Notes under the pieces: generated by a model
What the model saw: the letters and a program-made list of their open reading frames with translations, nothing else
What the model was told of the DNA's origin: nothing
Database searches by the model: none
NCBI GenBank assembly: GCA_023807065.1
Contig: JAJJLU010000104.1
Span: 1-14,307, forward strand
Source of the DNA: Isotricha intestinalis
Taxonomy: Eukaryota; Ciliophora; Litostomatea; Vestibuliferida; Isotrichidae
Direction: 5' to 3'
Length of the DNA stretch: 14,307 nt
Made by a program: the position numbers and the translations under genes
In this document: piece by piece, positions 7,497-14,307 of the stretch
How the letters are laid out: each line of letters begins with the position of its first letter
Position numbering within the stretch: position 1 is the stretch's first letter

Positions 7497-9017
7497 TTAA
7501 TCATTTCCTTTTTGAAAAGGTTCTTCATATTGAGTAATTTTTCCTTCTAAATAGTTTTCAGAAATTTTACCAAAAGATTCCACAGCATAAATCCTAAGAG
7601 TATAATTTCCAGGTTCTAATTTTCTAGTAATTCTCAATCTAAAATATTCTCTTCTGTCTTTAGGCATGAGAAAAAAATCAGAAAGATAATAAAAAGTTTT
7701 AAAATATCCTTTTTCATTATAAAAATCTAATTTATAATGATGAATAAAATCATCATGATAAGCTTGTTTAAATTCAATAATAGGTAAATAATCATAATAA
7801 TCAACAACAATAAAATCACTAATATTATTAAATTTTTTATTATAAGCATTAAAGTGATCATAATAATTCAATTTACTTTTATTATTATCTATATTATAAT
7901 TTAAAACAGTATAATCGTTAACTTTATTCCTATCAACATTTTCAAAAAAAGGTTTTTTCCTTTTTTTCAATCTTTCCTCGTAAAGATATCTAAAATTTTT
8001 TTTTTCAATAGGATAATCAACAATCCATGGATTTCCATAAGTTTCATTTCTTTCAATAGAAAATCTTTCAAAATTAATTTTCCCATTATTAATTTCCATT
8101 ACAATTCCCATTGGATTTCTAGTAGATAAATTAGAATTCCCATATTCGTCCTTAATCATTTTCCCATTTTCAAACCCATATTCACAATCTAAATAACTAG
8201 TAGATTGAGTTTGAATAGCTGTAAAATTTCCTTGAAAAATACTTCTTTCATCAATTAAAGGATAATGTGAATGACCTGAAAAAGAAATAATTTGAGAATA
8301 ATTATTAAGTAAATCATATATTATTTGATTTCCCCACATATCAGAACCATAAATTGTATTTTTTGGGTTTACATGAGTAATAATGAAAATTGGATTATTT
8401 TCATTTGTTGAATTCTTTATTGAAAATTCTATTTGTTCTCTTGCCCAAGTAATATTATTATTACAATGATCATCTGATGAATCTTCACTTCCCCAATTTA
8501 TAAAATGGAAATTATTAATAACTTTATGAGAGAATGGTTTTTGATAAATTGACTCTTCAAATTTTTTTTGCATAATTTCTATACTTTCTTCCTTACTTCC
8601 TAAATAATCATGATTTCCCATTATTATATTTAATATTGGTTCATAAGAAGATTTGTTAAAAATACTTTTATATGTTTGATTAAATAAGTCAAAACCATAT
8701 TTTGTTCCTTCATTTGCAATATCACCTGCGAAAATAATTGAATCTACTTTTTTTGAATATAATATATTTAAGGCTTTATGTAAATTTAATGTGAATATTT
8801 CATATGAAGATTGATTTGGTTTTGGCATTAATTGAGAATCACTTAATATTCCAACTTTTAAATTCTTCCCGTCTCCTACTGTATAGAATTCTATTGAATC
8901 GGCATATGGAGAATATTTTATTTTTTTTGTTTTTAAGTGAAATTTGGGCTTTAAGAAGAATTTATAGATTACTAATGTGAGAAGAAGGGAGATTAAAGTT
9001 AGGAAAGTTTTTTTCAT
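7497..9017 (-). CDS. Membrane-anchored or secreted calcineurin-like metallophosphoesterase
   Basis: This 506-residue protein starts with an uncleaved-anchor-like or signal segment (about 4-22) and then carries the binuclear metallophosphoesterase motifs in order: D60-S-Q62 (usually DxH), GD at 98-99, GNHD at 134-137, H215 in ITHVNP, and GHSH at 248-251. These residues hold two metal ions and hydrolyse phosphoester or pyrophosphate bonds. Gln in place of His in the first motif is known from the ADPRibase-Mn branch, so it need not mean inactivity. The catalytic domain ends near residue 325. A second region of about 180 residues (330-506, rich in Tyr and Phe, with PWIVDYP at its start and a beta-rich end) has no family I can name. 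Many N-x-S/T sites fit passage through the secretory pathway. The substrate is unknown. It ends in TAA and converges on the M8-TTLL gene. Confidence 0.85.
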   Translation of the reverse strand: MKKTFLTLISLLLTLVIYKFFLKPKFHLKTKKIKYSPYADSIEFYTVGDGKNLKVGILSDSQLMPKPNQSSYEIFTLNLHKALNILYSKKVDSIIFAGDIANEGTKYGFDLFNQTYKSIFNKSSYEPILNIIMGNHDYLGSKEESIEIMQKKFEESIYQKPFSHKVINNFHFINWGSEDSSDDHCNNNITWAREQIEFSIKNSTNENNPIFIITHVNPKNTIYGSDMWGNQIIYDLLNNYSQIISFSGHSHYPLIDERSIFQGNFTAIQTQSTSYLDCEYGFENGKMIKDEYGNSNLSTRNPMGIVMEINNGKINFERFSIERNETYGNPWIVDYPIEKKNFRYLYEERLKKRKKPFFENVDRNKVNDYTVLNYNIDNNKSKLNYYDHFNAYNKKFNNISDFIVVDYYDYLPIIEFKQAYHDDFIHHYKLDFYNEKGYFKTFYYLSDFFLMPKDRREYFRLRITRKLEPGNYTLRIYAVESFGKISENYLEGKITQYEEPFQKGND

Positions 9018-9789
9018 TTTTTTAATTTTTTTAAATTGAAATATTATATTATTTATTAGTAAGTTATAATGATTTTAATTAAAATGCTTTTTCTGGTTTT
9101 TTTCACTTTTTACAAAATGAATGAATTTTCAATTTAAAATAATTCTTTTACTTTAATTTTTACATTTTTCTAAATAAATTAAAGAATATTATATTAGTTT
9201 CAATCAAAAAAAAAATTTCAATTTTTTTAATCTATTATTTTTTTAAAATATTAAAAGAAACAGAAATTTTAATAATAAGAACAGAAACTTTATCCTCAAT
9301 TCTAAGAGTGCATATATGAATACAAAAAACTGTTTTGAATTTAATTAACATTTGAATTTTTCCTTTGAAAAATTGAAAATGAAATTGATTCACTGTCATT
9401 TAATGGTTATTTTCATTTTATGATATTTTTGTTTTGGAGTATTAAAAATTATCTGAAAATAAAAAAAAAGTTGTTTTAATTTTCCTTTTTTTATCTTTCT
9501 TATTTTAATATGATTGATATCTTTACCTCTTAATAAAATTATTATTTTAGGTCTTTGAGAATAAATTGAAAAAACATTAGAATCAGTAAAAATAATTTTT
9601 TAATTAACTGATTTATATCAAAAATAAAAAAATTTATTTCATAAATAATATTCCAATTATATCAGAATCTTATAAATTCCTTAAAAAATTAAAAAAAAAA
9701 AATATTTTCAACTCAAAAATAAATTTTTCTTAATAATAAAAAATAAGATACCCAATAAAAATTTTTTATTTTTTCAAAATTCGACAAAA
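9018..9789. other. Gap with two overlapping small open frames, no firm gene
   Basis: This gap lies between the metallophosphoesterase start and the thioredoxin reductase stop, so it includes the former's promoter and the latter's 3' end. Two open stretches on the minus strand abut at 9396-9399. One is a 67-codon stretch without an initiating ATG (9396-9599, stop TGA). The other is a 54-codon ATG frame (9235-9399, stop TAA). Neither product is recognised. Within the first, a sequence starting GTAAAG and ending in a T-rich tract plus CAG looks like a short intron, but removing it does not produce a longer frame. The remainder is A/T-rich, with stops in all frames. Confidence 0.4.
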
Positions 9790-10719
9790 TTATTTATGGA
9801 AACTTTCCTGAATTTCAATAGCAGCAAGGCAACCTTGTCCAGCAGCAAAAACAGCTTGCTTAACTTTCTTATTAGTGACGTCACCACAAGCATAAACATT
9901 TTTAACACTAGTTAAGCAAGAATCAGGTTTAGTTTTAATATATCCATTTTCATCTAATTCCAATTTAGTTCCTTTAAAAATCTCAGTTTGAGGTTCTTTT
10001 CCAATTGCAATAAAAACTCCATTCATTTCCATTTCTTTAGTTTCTTTTGTTTTATTATTATAAACAGCAATTTTTTCTAATTTTTTATCTCCTATAAAAT
10101 CTTTAATTTCACAATTAAAGCAAGAAGTAATTTTTTTATTGGCATTAATTCTCTCAACCATAGTTTTCTCCATTCTCTTAAATGAATCTTGTCTATAAAG
10201 AATATAAACTTCACTTGCAAAATTAGCTAAATGTAAAGCTTCAATTGCGGCAGTATTTCCTCCTCCAACGACAGCCACTTTTTTTTTTTTGAAAAAAAAT
10301 CCATCACAAGTAGCACAACCAGAAACTCCTTTTCCTAAAAATTTTTTTTCATTAGGATGTCCTAAATATTTAGCTTTAGCACCAGTTGAAATAATAATAT
10401 ATTTCCCATATATTACTTTTTCATTTGTTAAGGTACATGCATAAGGTTCTTTAGAAAAATCAACTTTTGTTACATTTTCTTTTATCATTGGAACATTTAA
10501 ATTTTTACATTGTTGTAACATTTTCTCCATTAATTCAGGACCATCTACTCCATCAGGGAAACCAGGATAGTTTTCTACTTTTGTTGTTGTTGTTAGTTGT
10601 CCTCCTTCTTCGTATCCTGTCACCATTACTGTGTTGAGTCCTGCACGAGTGAGGTAGATTGCAGAAGTGTTACCTGCTGGTCCTGAACCTATTATTATTA
10701 CATCATAGTTGTCTGACAT
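9790..10719 (-). CDS. trxB: Low-molecular-weight thioredoxin reductase (NADPH-dependent FAD disulfide reductase)
   Basis: This 309-residue protein matches the compact thioredoxin reductase found in bacteria, fungi and plants, not the long animal form. In order: FAD-binding GSGPAG (11-16), GGQLTTTTKVENYPGF (39-54), the STGA strand (111-114), redox CATC (135-138) inside SGCATCDG, the second dinucleotide fold GGGNTA (152-157), and the C-terminal FAD block GDVTNKKVKQAVFAAGQG (279-296). It passes electrons from a nicotinamide through FAD and the CATC pair to thioredoxin. The NADPH 2'-phosphate motif HRRDxxR reads YRQDSFK (175-181), which loses one Arg and changes another to Lys, so cofactor preference may be altered. 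No targeting peptide is seen, which suggests a cytosolic enzyme. Length is normal and the frame ends in TAA. It may serve oxygen and peroxide defence. Bacterial transfer is possible but cannot be judged from the sequence alone. Confidence 0.95.
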   Translation of the reverse strand: MSDNYDVIIIGSGPAGNTSAIYLTRAGLNTVMVTGYEEGGQLTTTTKVENYPGFPDGVDGPELMEKMLQQCKNLNVPMIKENVTKVDFSKEPYACTLTNEKVIYGKYIIISTGAKAKYLGHPNEKKFLGKGVSGCATCDGFFFKKKKVAVVGGGNTAAIEALHLANFASEVYILYRQDSFKRMEKTMVERINANKKITSCFNCEIKDFIGDKKLEKIAVYNNKTKETKEMEMNGVFIAIGKEPQTEIFKGTKLELDENGYIKTKPDSCLTSVKNVYACGDVTNKKVKQAVFAAGQGCLAAIEIQESFHK

Positions 10720-11593
10720 GTTTTTAATATATTTTTTTTTTTTAAAGAAGGTTTTTATAGGATTTTTTTATATTAGGAGTTTAATTTTTTTATTATTTTT
10801 TTTTTGGAAGTTGTTTTTGAAGTTTTTTTAATGTTTATTTTTGTTTTATTAAATCTTGAAAGGATGTTTATTGCTTTTTAATTTGATTTCAAAAAATTTT
10901 TATTTTTTTTTATTTAATATAATTATGTAATTATAACAATTTTATTTTAATTATTTTTTTATGAATTATTTTTTTATTATAATAAATTAAACTCTTAAAT
11001 ATTTATATTTAAAATATTTAATCAAAATATGTAAATTTTAAAATTTATAGTTTTTGGTTTAATATTATCATTGAAAGTATTTTGATTTATATATTTTTCA
11101 AGTTAGGAGTTTAAATTTTTTTGTTTCTTGTCTTTTTTAAACAGAAAATTATGGAATAAAGATATTATTATCATTTATTTTCTTTTCATTAAACATTTGA
11201 ATAAAATCATTATTTCATAAAGGACAATTGGAATTATTTGAATTAAATATAATTTTCTGATATATTTAGAAAAAAAGAATGAATACAAAGAATTTAAAAT
11301 ATATATAATTTTTCCCATTTATTACTAAATCAATTGAATATTTATCATAAACTTTTGAATTTCATTACTATATTTAATTTGAATTTTTTACATTTTCAAA
11401 CAAATAAATTTTTGTTTTTTAATTGTTTTTTTTTCTGATTAAATATACACAAATAACTTAAAAATTATTATTATTAAAGATATTAATATAATAATTAGAT
11501 TAATGTAGAATTCTTAATTGATTTTGTATTTTTTTCCACATTTTAAAAATAAAAAAATGTTATTTAAAACTAAACATAATAAACAATTATAAT
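10720..11593. other. Gap with a repeated 12-base motif upstream of thioredoxin reductase
   Basis: This A/T-rich gap holds the thioredoxin reductase promoter and the 3' end of the E2-like gene. TTAGGAGTTTAA occurs exactly at 10773-10784 and 11103-11114. A one-mismatch copy lies in the opposite orientation at 10987-10998. The nearest copy is 54 bases upstream of the thioredoxin reductase start, so the motif could be regulatory, but the case is weak. A 47-codon ATG frame on the minus strand (11175-11318) encodes a hydrophobic, basic peptide of no known family, and a frame of this length is expected by chance here. Confidence 0.4.
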
Positions 11594-12442
11594 TTACCAA
11601 TAAAAACCAGTCATTTCATCAATTATAAAAAAATGACAATTCTGATAAAAACAAACTTCTTTAACAGTTCTTCTGGTATCAATAACTTGTCCTAAGAAAA
11701 GAACAAAATATAAATTTTTATTTTCACTTCCAACAATTTGTTCAAGTATATCAACAATTTTCATATTAACATTAACATCAATAGATTTTGCATTCATGTT
11801 AACATTTAAAAGATAATAATTAATATTAATGTAATTATTGTTATTATTTAAAGAATATTGTTTTGCTTTTTCTCTTTCTTTTTTAATATTTTCAATGAGA
11901 AAAAAATATTGTTCTTTTTCTTTAGAATTCATTTTAGCATATTTATCAATATATTCATTTACTTTTGATAAAAAAACTCCATAATTATCTTTTTGTCTTG
12001 TAATATAAAAAGCTTTTTCATTGTATACTCCAATAGAATAATATTGATCTCTGTTTAGTAATAAATAAGTTCTTATAGCCATATAAATTAAACCATAAGA
12101 AGGTTTCCATCTTGAATTAATTTCTAAATAAGTTGATCCATCTTTTATAGAAATATTTTGATGATAAATTTTAGTTAAAAAATTTACTGACAAAGGAGAA
12201 AAAGGATAATATTTTGTTATTGATATTTCTGCTTGAAAAAATCCATTTTGATAAGGTGAATTTTCAGGACCAAATATATTTAATTCATAATGTCCATTAT
12301 CTGATGTTTTTTTTATTGTAAAGCCAAATTCTTGAAATAATATATCTTTAATTTTATTATAATTTTCCATTTCTAAAGGTAATCTTTTTAAAAAAACTAA
12401 ACGAGAAAATCCTTGTTTTACATAATTTTGAAGATTGTTCAT
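11594..12442 (-). CDS. E2-like (UEV-type) protein lacking the catalytic cysteine, with C-terminal ubiquitin-like domain
   Basis: This 282-residue protein starts with a ubiquitin-conjugating (UBC/E2) fold at about 12-165. The pattern FGPENSPYQNGFF (57-69), YYPFSPLSVNFLTKIYH (78-94) and SRWKPSYGL (110-118) matches E2 enzymes. The HPN motif reads HQN (94-96). The active-site Cys, normally in GxICLD, is Tyr105 in GSTYLE, so it should not form a ubiquitin thioester. That is the situation in UEV and Tsg101-type proteins, which bind ubiquitin or partner E2s. A charged linker with poly-Asn follows (170-207). The last 72 residues (about 210-282) read as a ubiquitin-like beta-grasp domain: two strands, a helix (IVDILEQIVG), then a YFVLFLGQVIDTRRTV segment equivalent to the ubiquitin 'FAGKxLxD' turn. 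It ends in GFYW, not GG, so it is probably not conjugated. The Ubl call is less certain than the E2 call. It ends in TAA. Confidence 0.75.
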   Translation of the reverse strand: MNNLQNYVKQGFSRLVFLKRLPLEMENYNKIKDILFQEFGFTIKKTSDNGHYELNIFGPENSPYQNGFFQAEISITKYYPFSPLSVNFLTKIYHQNISIKDGSTYLEINSRWKPSYGLIYMAIRTYLLLNRDQYYSIGVYNEKAFYITRQKDNYGVFLSKVNEYIDKYAKMNSKEKEQYFFLIENIKKEREKAKQYSLNNNNNYININYYLLNVNMNAKSIDVNVNMKIVDILEQIVGSENKNLYFVLFLGQVIDTRRTVKEVCFYQNCHFFIIDEMTGFYW

Positions 12443-12839
12443 TTTTAAATTTATTTATTACAATGAAAATAAATATAATTATGTTAATAAAAAATTATAT
12501 TGAATAAAAAAATAATTGTGATATTTATTCAAATTATTTTTTTCATTGGGTTTTACATTTAAACTAATAAATTTCTGTTTTTTAACAATTCATTTAATCT
12601 TTTTTTTTTTAAAATTATATTATTTTTCTTTATAAGTATTATTATTGATTTAATATTAAATATTGGTTTGGATATAGTTTATAAATATTCAAAAACATAT
12701 ATATTATCTGTAAATTATTTCTTTTTTCAATAAAGAACTAAAAAATGAATTCAAGCAATCTAACAATAAAATTCTTTACAAAAATAATAAAAACACATTT
12801 TTTAAATAAAAATATGTAAAGATTAAATTAAAAAAAATA
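12443..12839. other. Spacer between the E2-like and pepsin-like genes, nothing recognised
   Basis: This spacer of about 400 bases is A/T-rich, contains the promoter of the E2-like gene and the 3' end of the pepsin-like gene, and has stops in all frames. No RNA gene, repeat or motif was recognised. Confidence 0.5.
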
Positions 12840-14117
12840 TTAGGTTTTTGATATATATTCAAAATTTTCTTCAATTTCGTTGAGTCGTATTCTTCTTTTA
12901 TTTTTCATAGTTATTTTTTTTAATAAATATCCTAAGAAAACCATTGAAAAGAAAAGAAAAAAAAATAAAACCCAAGGTAAAGACAAATCATAATTAAAAT
13001 AAAAAGAATTATTTTTATTGTTTTGATAAAAGCCTATTGTTCCTTTTTCTTGTTCAAAAACTAAAAGATATTTTTTTAAAAAAATTTCTCCAATATACCA
13101 AGAAGACCTCTCATTCCTTTTTTCATATAAAATCAAACAATAATAAAGATTATTTTTTTTAATAAAAACATCTTGATATGTCAAATTAAAAGTATAATTT
13201 AACTCTTTATTATAAAACATAAATGGTTTAAATTTTTTAATATTTATTCTTGTATCACATACAAAATAGGAATAAGAAGAATGATAAGAACTATTTAATA
13301 GTAAACATAATCCATTATTTAAATATTCATCAAAAAAATATTTTTTTAAAAGATTTTTCAATTCATTATTTGGAATGATTCCTTGAAATTCAGTATTTAA
13401 AATAACTCTTTGATTTGTGAAATTTTTATCCAAATAATTAATTGAATCAAAATAAATTTGCCATAAAAAAGTTTTATGAGTTAAATTTAATTTATATTTC
13501 AAATAATTGTTTTCTAAATATTTTTTTTTATCTATTTCATGAGGTAAAGCTCCAATGAATAATTTTCCTTTTGAATCACTTATATAAGTATAGTAAAAAG
13601 AATAATGATTTATTTTTTTACTTTTTTGTAATTGATATATAAAATTATATTCATTGAATTCATATAACACAATTTGAGTTAAACCTATTTGAGATATTCT
13701 CTTTAACTTTTGATTATTAAAATTTGTAACAAAAAGAAATTTTAAATCTTTATTTGTTAATGTATTGTTATTATAATTATTAAAATAAACATTATCTACA
13801 CAAACAAAACTTTCTTTTATATTTGCAAATTTATATTTTTTACTTAAATTTTTAAAAGAGATTGATTTTTTTTCATCAAAAATTCCACTTGTATTTTTAT
13901 GAGATATATAAAAATAAAATTCTCCAAACTCTAATGATAAAGGGATTTCTTGTTTTGGATTTCCAATTATTAATTTAGAAATATATTTGTTTTCGGAAAT
14001 ATAATTACTGAAATTTTCTTGGTTAAATGTTGAATATTTTTTTTCAAATTCAAAAATAATTTGAGAATAAACATTGATTAATTGAAAATAAAAGAAAGAG
14101 ATTAAATTCAATATCAT
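12840..14117 (-). CDS. Type I membrane protein with a pepsin-like (A1) fold, both catalytic Asp motifs lost
   Basis: This 425-residue protein has a signal peptide (about 1-18), a lumenal A1-like region and one membrane span near the C-terminus (about 381-399), followed by a basic tail of about 26 residues. The fold is recognised from the two-lobe pattern. YISKLIIGNPKQEIPLSLEFG (45-65) corresponds to the 'Y..xIxIGTPxQxxxLxxDTG' entry. A GLTQIV segment and a GKLFIGALPHEIDKKKY segment (184-200) match the middle of the family. VILNTEF (238-244) stands where VDSGTS should be. SWYIGEIFLKKYLLVFEQEKGTIGFY (339-364) is the conserved C-lobe end. The catalytic DTG is EFG (63-65) and the second DSG is NTE (241-243), so peptidase activity is unlikely. 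Cys271 and Cys287 could form the usual C-lobe disulfide. N-x-S/T sites fit a surface or endosomal location. It ends in TAA and its start lies about 150 bases from the right telomere. Confidence 0.75.
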   Translation of the reverse strand: MILNLISFFYFQLINVYSQIIFEFEKKYSTFNQENFSNYISENKYISKLIIGNPKQEIPLSLEFGEFYFYISHKNTSGIFDEKKSISFKNLSKKYKFANIKESFVCVDNVYFNNYNNNTLTNKDLKFLFVTNFNNQKLKRISQIGLTQIVLYEFNEYNFIYQLQKSKKINHYSFYYTYISDSKGKLFIGALPHEIDKKKYLENNYLKYKLNLTHKTFLWQIYFDSINYLDKNFTNQRVILNTEFQGIIPNNELKNLLKKYFFDEYLNNGLCLLLNSSYHSSYSYFVCDTRINIKKFKPFMFYNKELNYTFNLTYQDVFIKKNNLYYCLILYEKRNERSSWYIGEIFLKKYLLVFEQEKGTIGFYQNNKNNSFYFNYDLSLPWVLFFFLFFSMVFLGYLLKKITMKNKRRIRLNEIEENFEYISKT

Positions 14118-14271
14118 TTTTAGTTTATAAATTGTTTTTATTTAAAAATTGAATTAATTTTATATTTTTTTATATAAATTATTTAAAATTGATAATATTT
14201 TATGATAAATTATTGAGAAAAATTATTAAAAAGAATAAATAAATTTTTGAGTAATTTTATAATAATATTAT
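14118..14271. other. Right subtelomeric spacer, promoter of the pepsin-like gene
   Basis: This spacer of about 150 bases separates the start of the last gene from the telomere repeats, so that gene's promoter and leader must fit here. The sequence is nearly pure A/T with no recognised motif, and it has no counterpart of the GC-richer patch seen near the left telomere. Confidence 0.5.
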
Positions 14272-14307
14272 GGGGATGGGGATTGGGGATTGGGGATTGG
14301 GGATTGG
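14272..14307. repeat. Right telomere, GGGGAT then (GGGGATT)x4 + GG
   Basis: G-rich tandem repeats run to the end of the window. The first unit is a 6-base GGGGAT (14272-14277), followed by four perfect 7-base GGGGATT units and two further G bases. The orientation is the reverse complement of the left end, as expected for the other end of a linear chromosome. The short first unit marks either the chromosome-telomere junction or a telomerase slip. Confidence 0.95.

Noticed and set aside
9448..9530. Intron-like segment (GTAAAG to T-tract plus CAG) on the minus strand
   Set aside because: Removing it brings a stop codon into frame within a few codons, and no other gene here has a visible intron.
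11175..11318. 47-codon ATG frame on the minus strand encoding a hydrophobic, basic peptide
   Set aside because: At this A/T content about one frame of this length is expected by chance in a gap this size. No recognised motif.
1..14307. CRISPR arrays, rRNA genes, tRNA genes, transposons
   Set aside because: None seen: no spaced direct repeats, no rRNA-like sequence, no transposase frame, and no terminal inverted repeats apart from the telomeres.

Overview
The window is best read as one complete, very AT-rich ciliate macronuclear chromosome of 14.3 kb. The left end is a C-rich telomere tract, (ATCCCCA)x4. The right end is the complementary G-rich tract, (GGGGATT)n. Both tracts run to the window edges in the correct orientation for the two ends of a linear molecule. 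The G-strand unit is a 7-mer, TTGGGGA, and not the TTGGGG of Tetrahymena or the TTTTGGGG of hypotrichs. The genes contain no visible introns. Glutamine is always CAA/CAG and tryptophan TGG. Seven of the eight real reading frames end in TAA, one ends in TGA and none in TAG, so UAA is clearly a stop here. That points to a ciliate with a standard or near-standard code. Litostomes (including rumen ciliates), Stentor-like heterotrichs and armophoreans are candidates, but this placement is inference.

Layout from left to right: telomere; a subtelomeric stretch holding a small patch that is unusually rich in G and C; a two-pass membrane protein of a ciliate-expanded family (+); a DHHC palmitoyltransferase that stops after its third membrane span (-); a gap of about 1 kb with fragmentary coding-like stretches; a short ankyrin-repeat protein (-); an 813-residue secretory protein joining a leishmanolysin-like (M8) domain to a tubulin-tyrosine-ligase-like (TTLL) domain (+); a membrane-anchored metallophosphoesterase (-); a low-molecular-weight thioredoxin reductase (-); a ubiquitin-conjugating (E2) fold without its catalytic cysteine, followed by a ubiquitin-like domain (-); a type I membrane protein with a pepsin-like fold but neither catalytic aspartate (-); telomere.

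The genes are not an operon and share no obvious pathway. Several encode surface, secretory or endomembrane proteins. The striking common thread is that many keep a recognisable enzyme fold but have lost or changed key residues: HEXXH to HQIIH in the M8 domain, Cys to Tyr in the E2, DTG/DSG to EFG/NTE in the pepsin-like protein, and a DHHC enzyme without its fourth membrane span and TTxE region. The M8-TTLL fusion is the most novel item: its TTLL half looks intact, yet the whole protein carries an N-terminal signal peptide and has no later membrane span.
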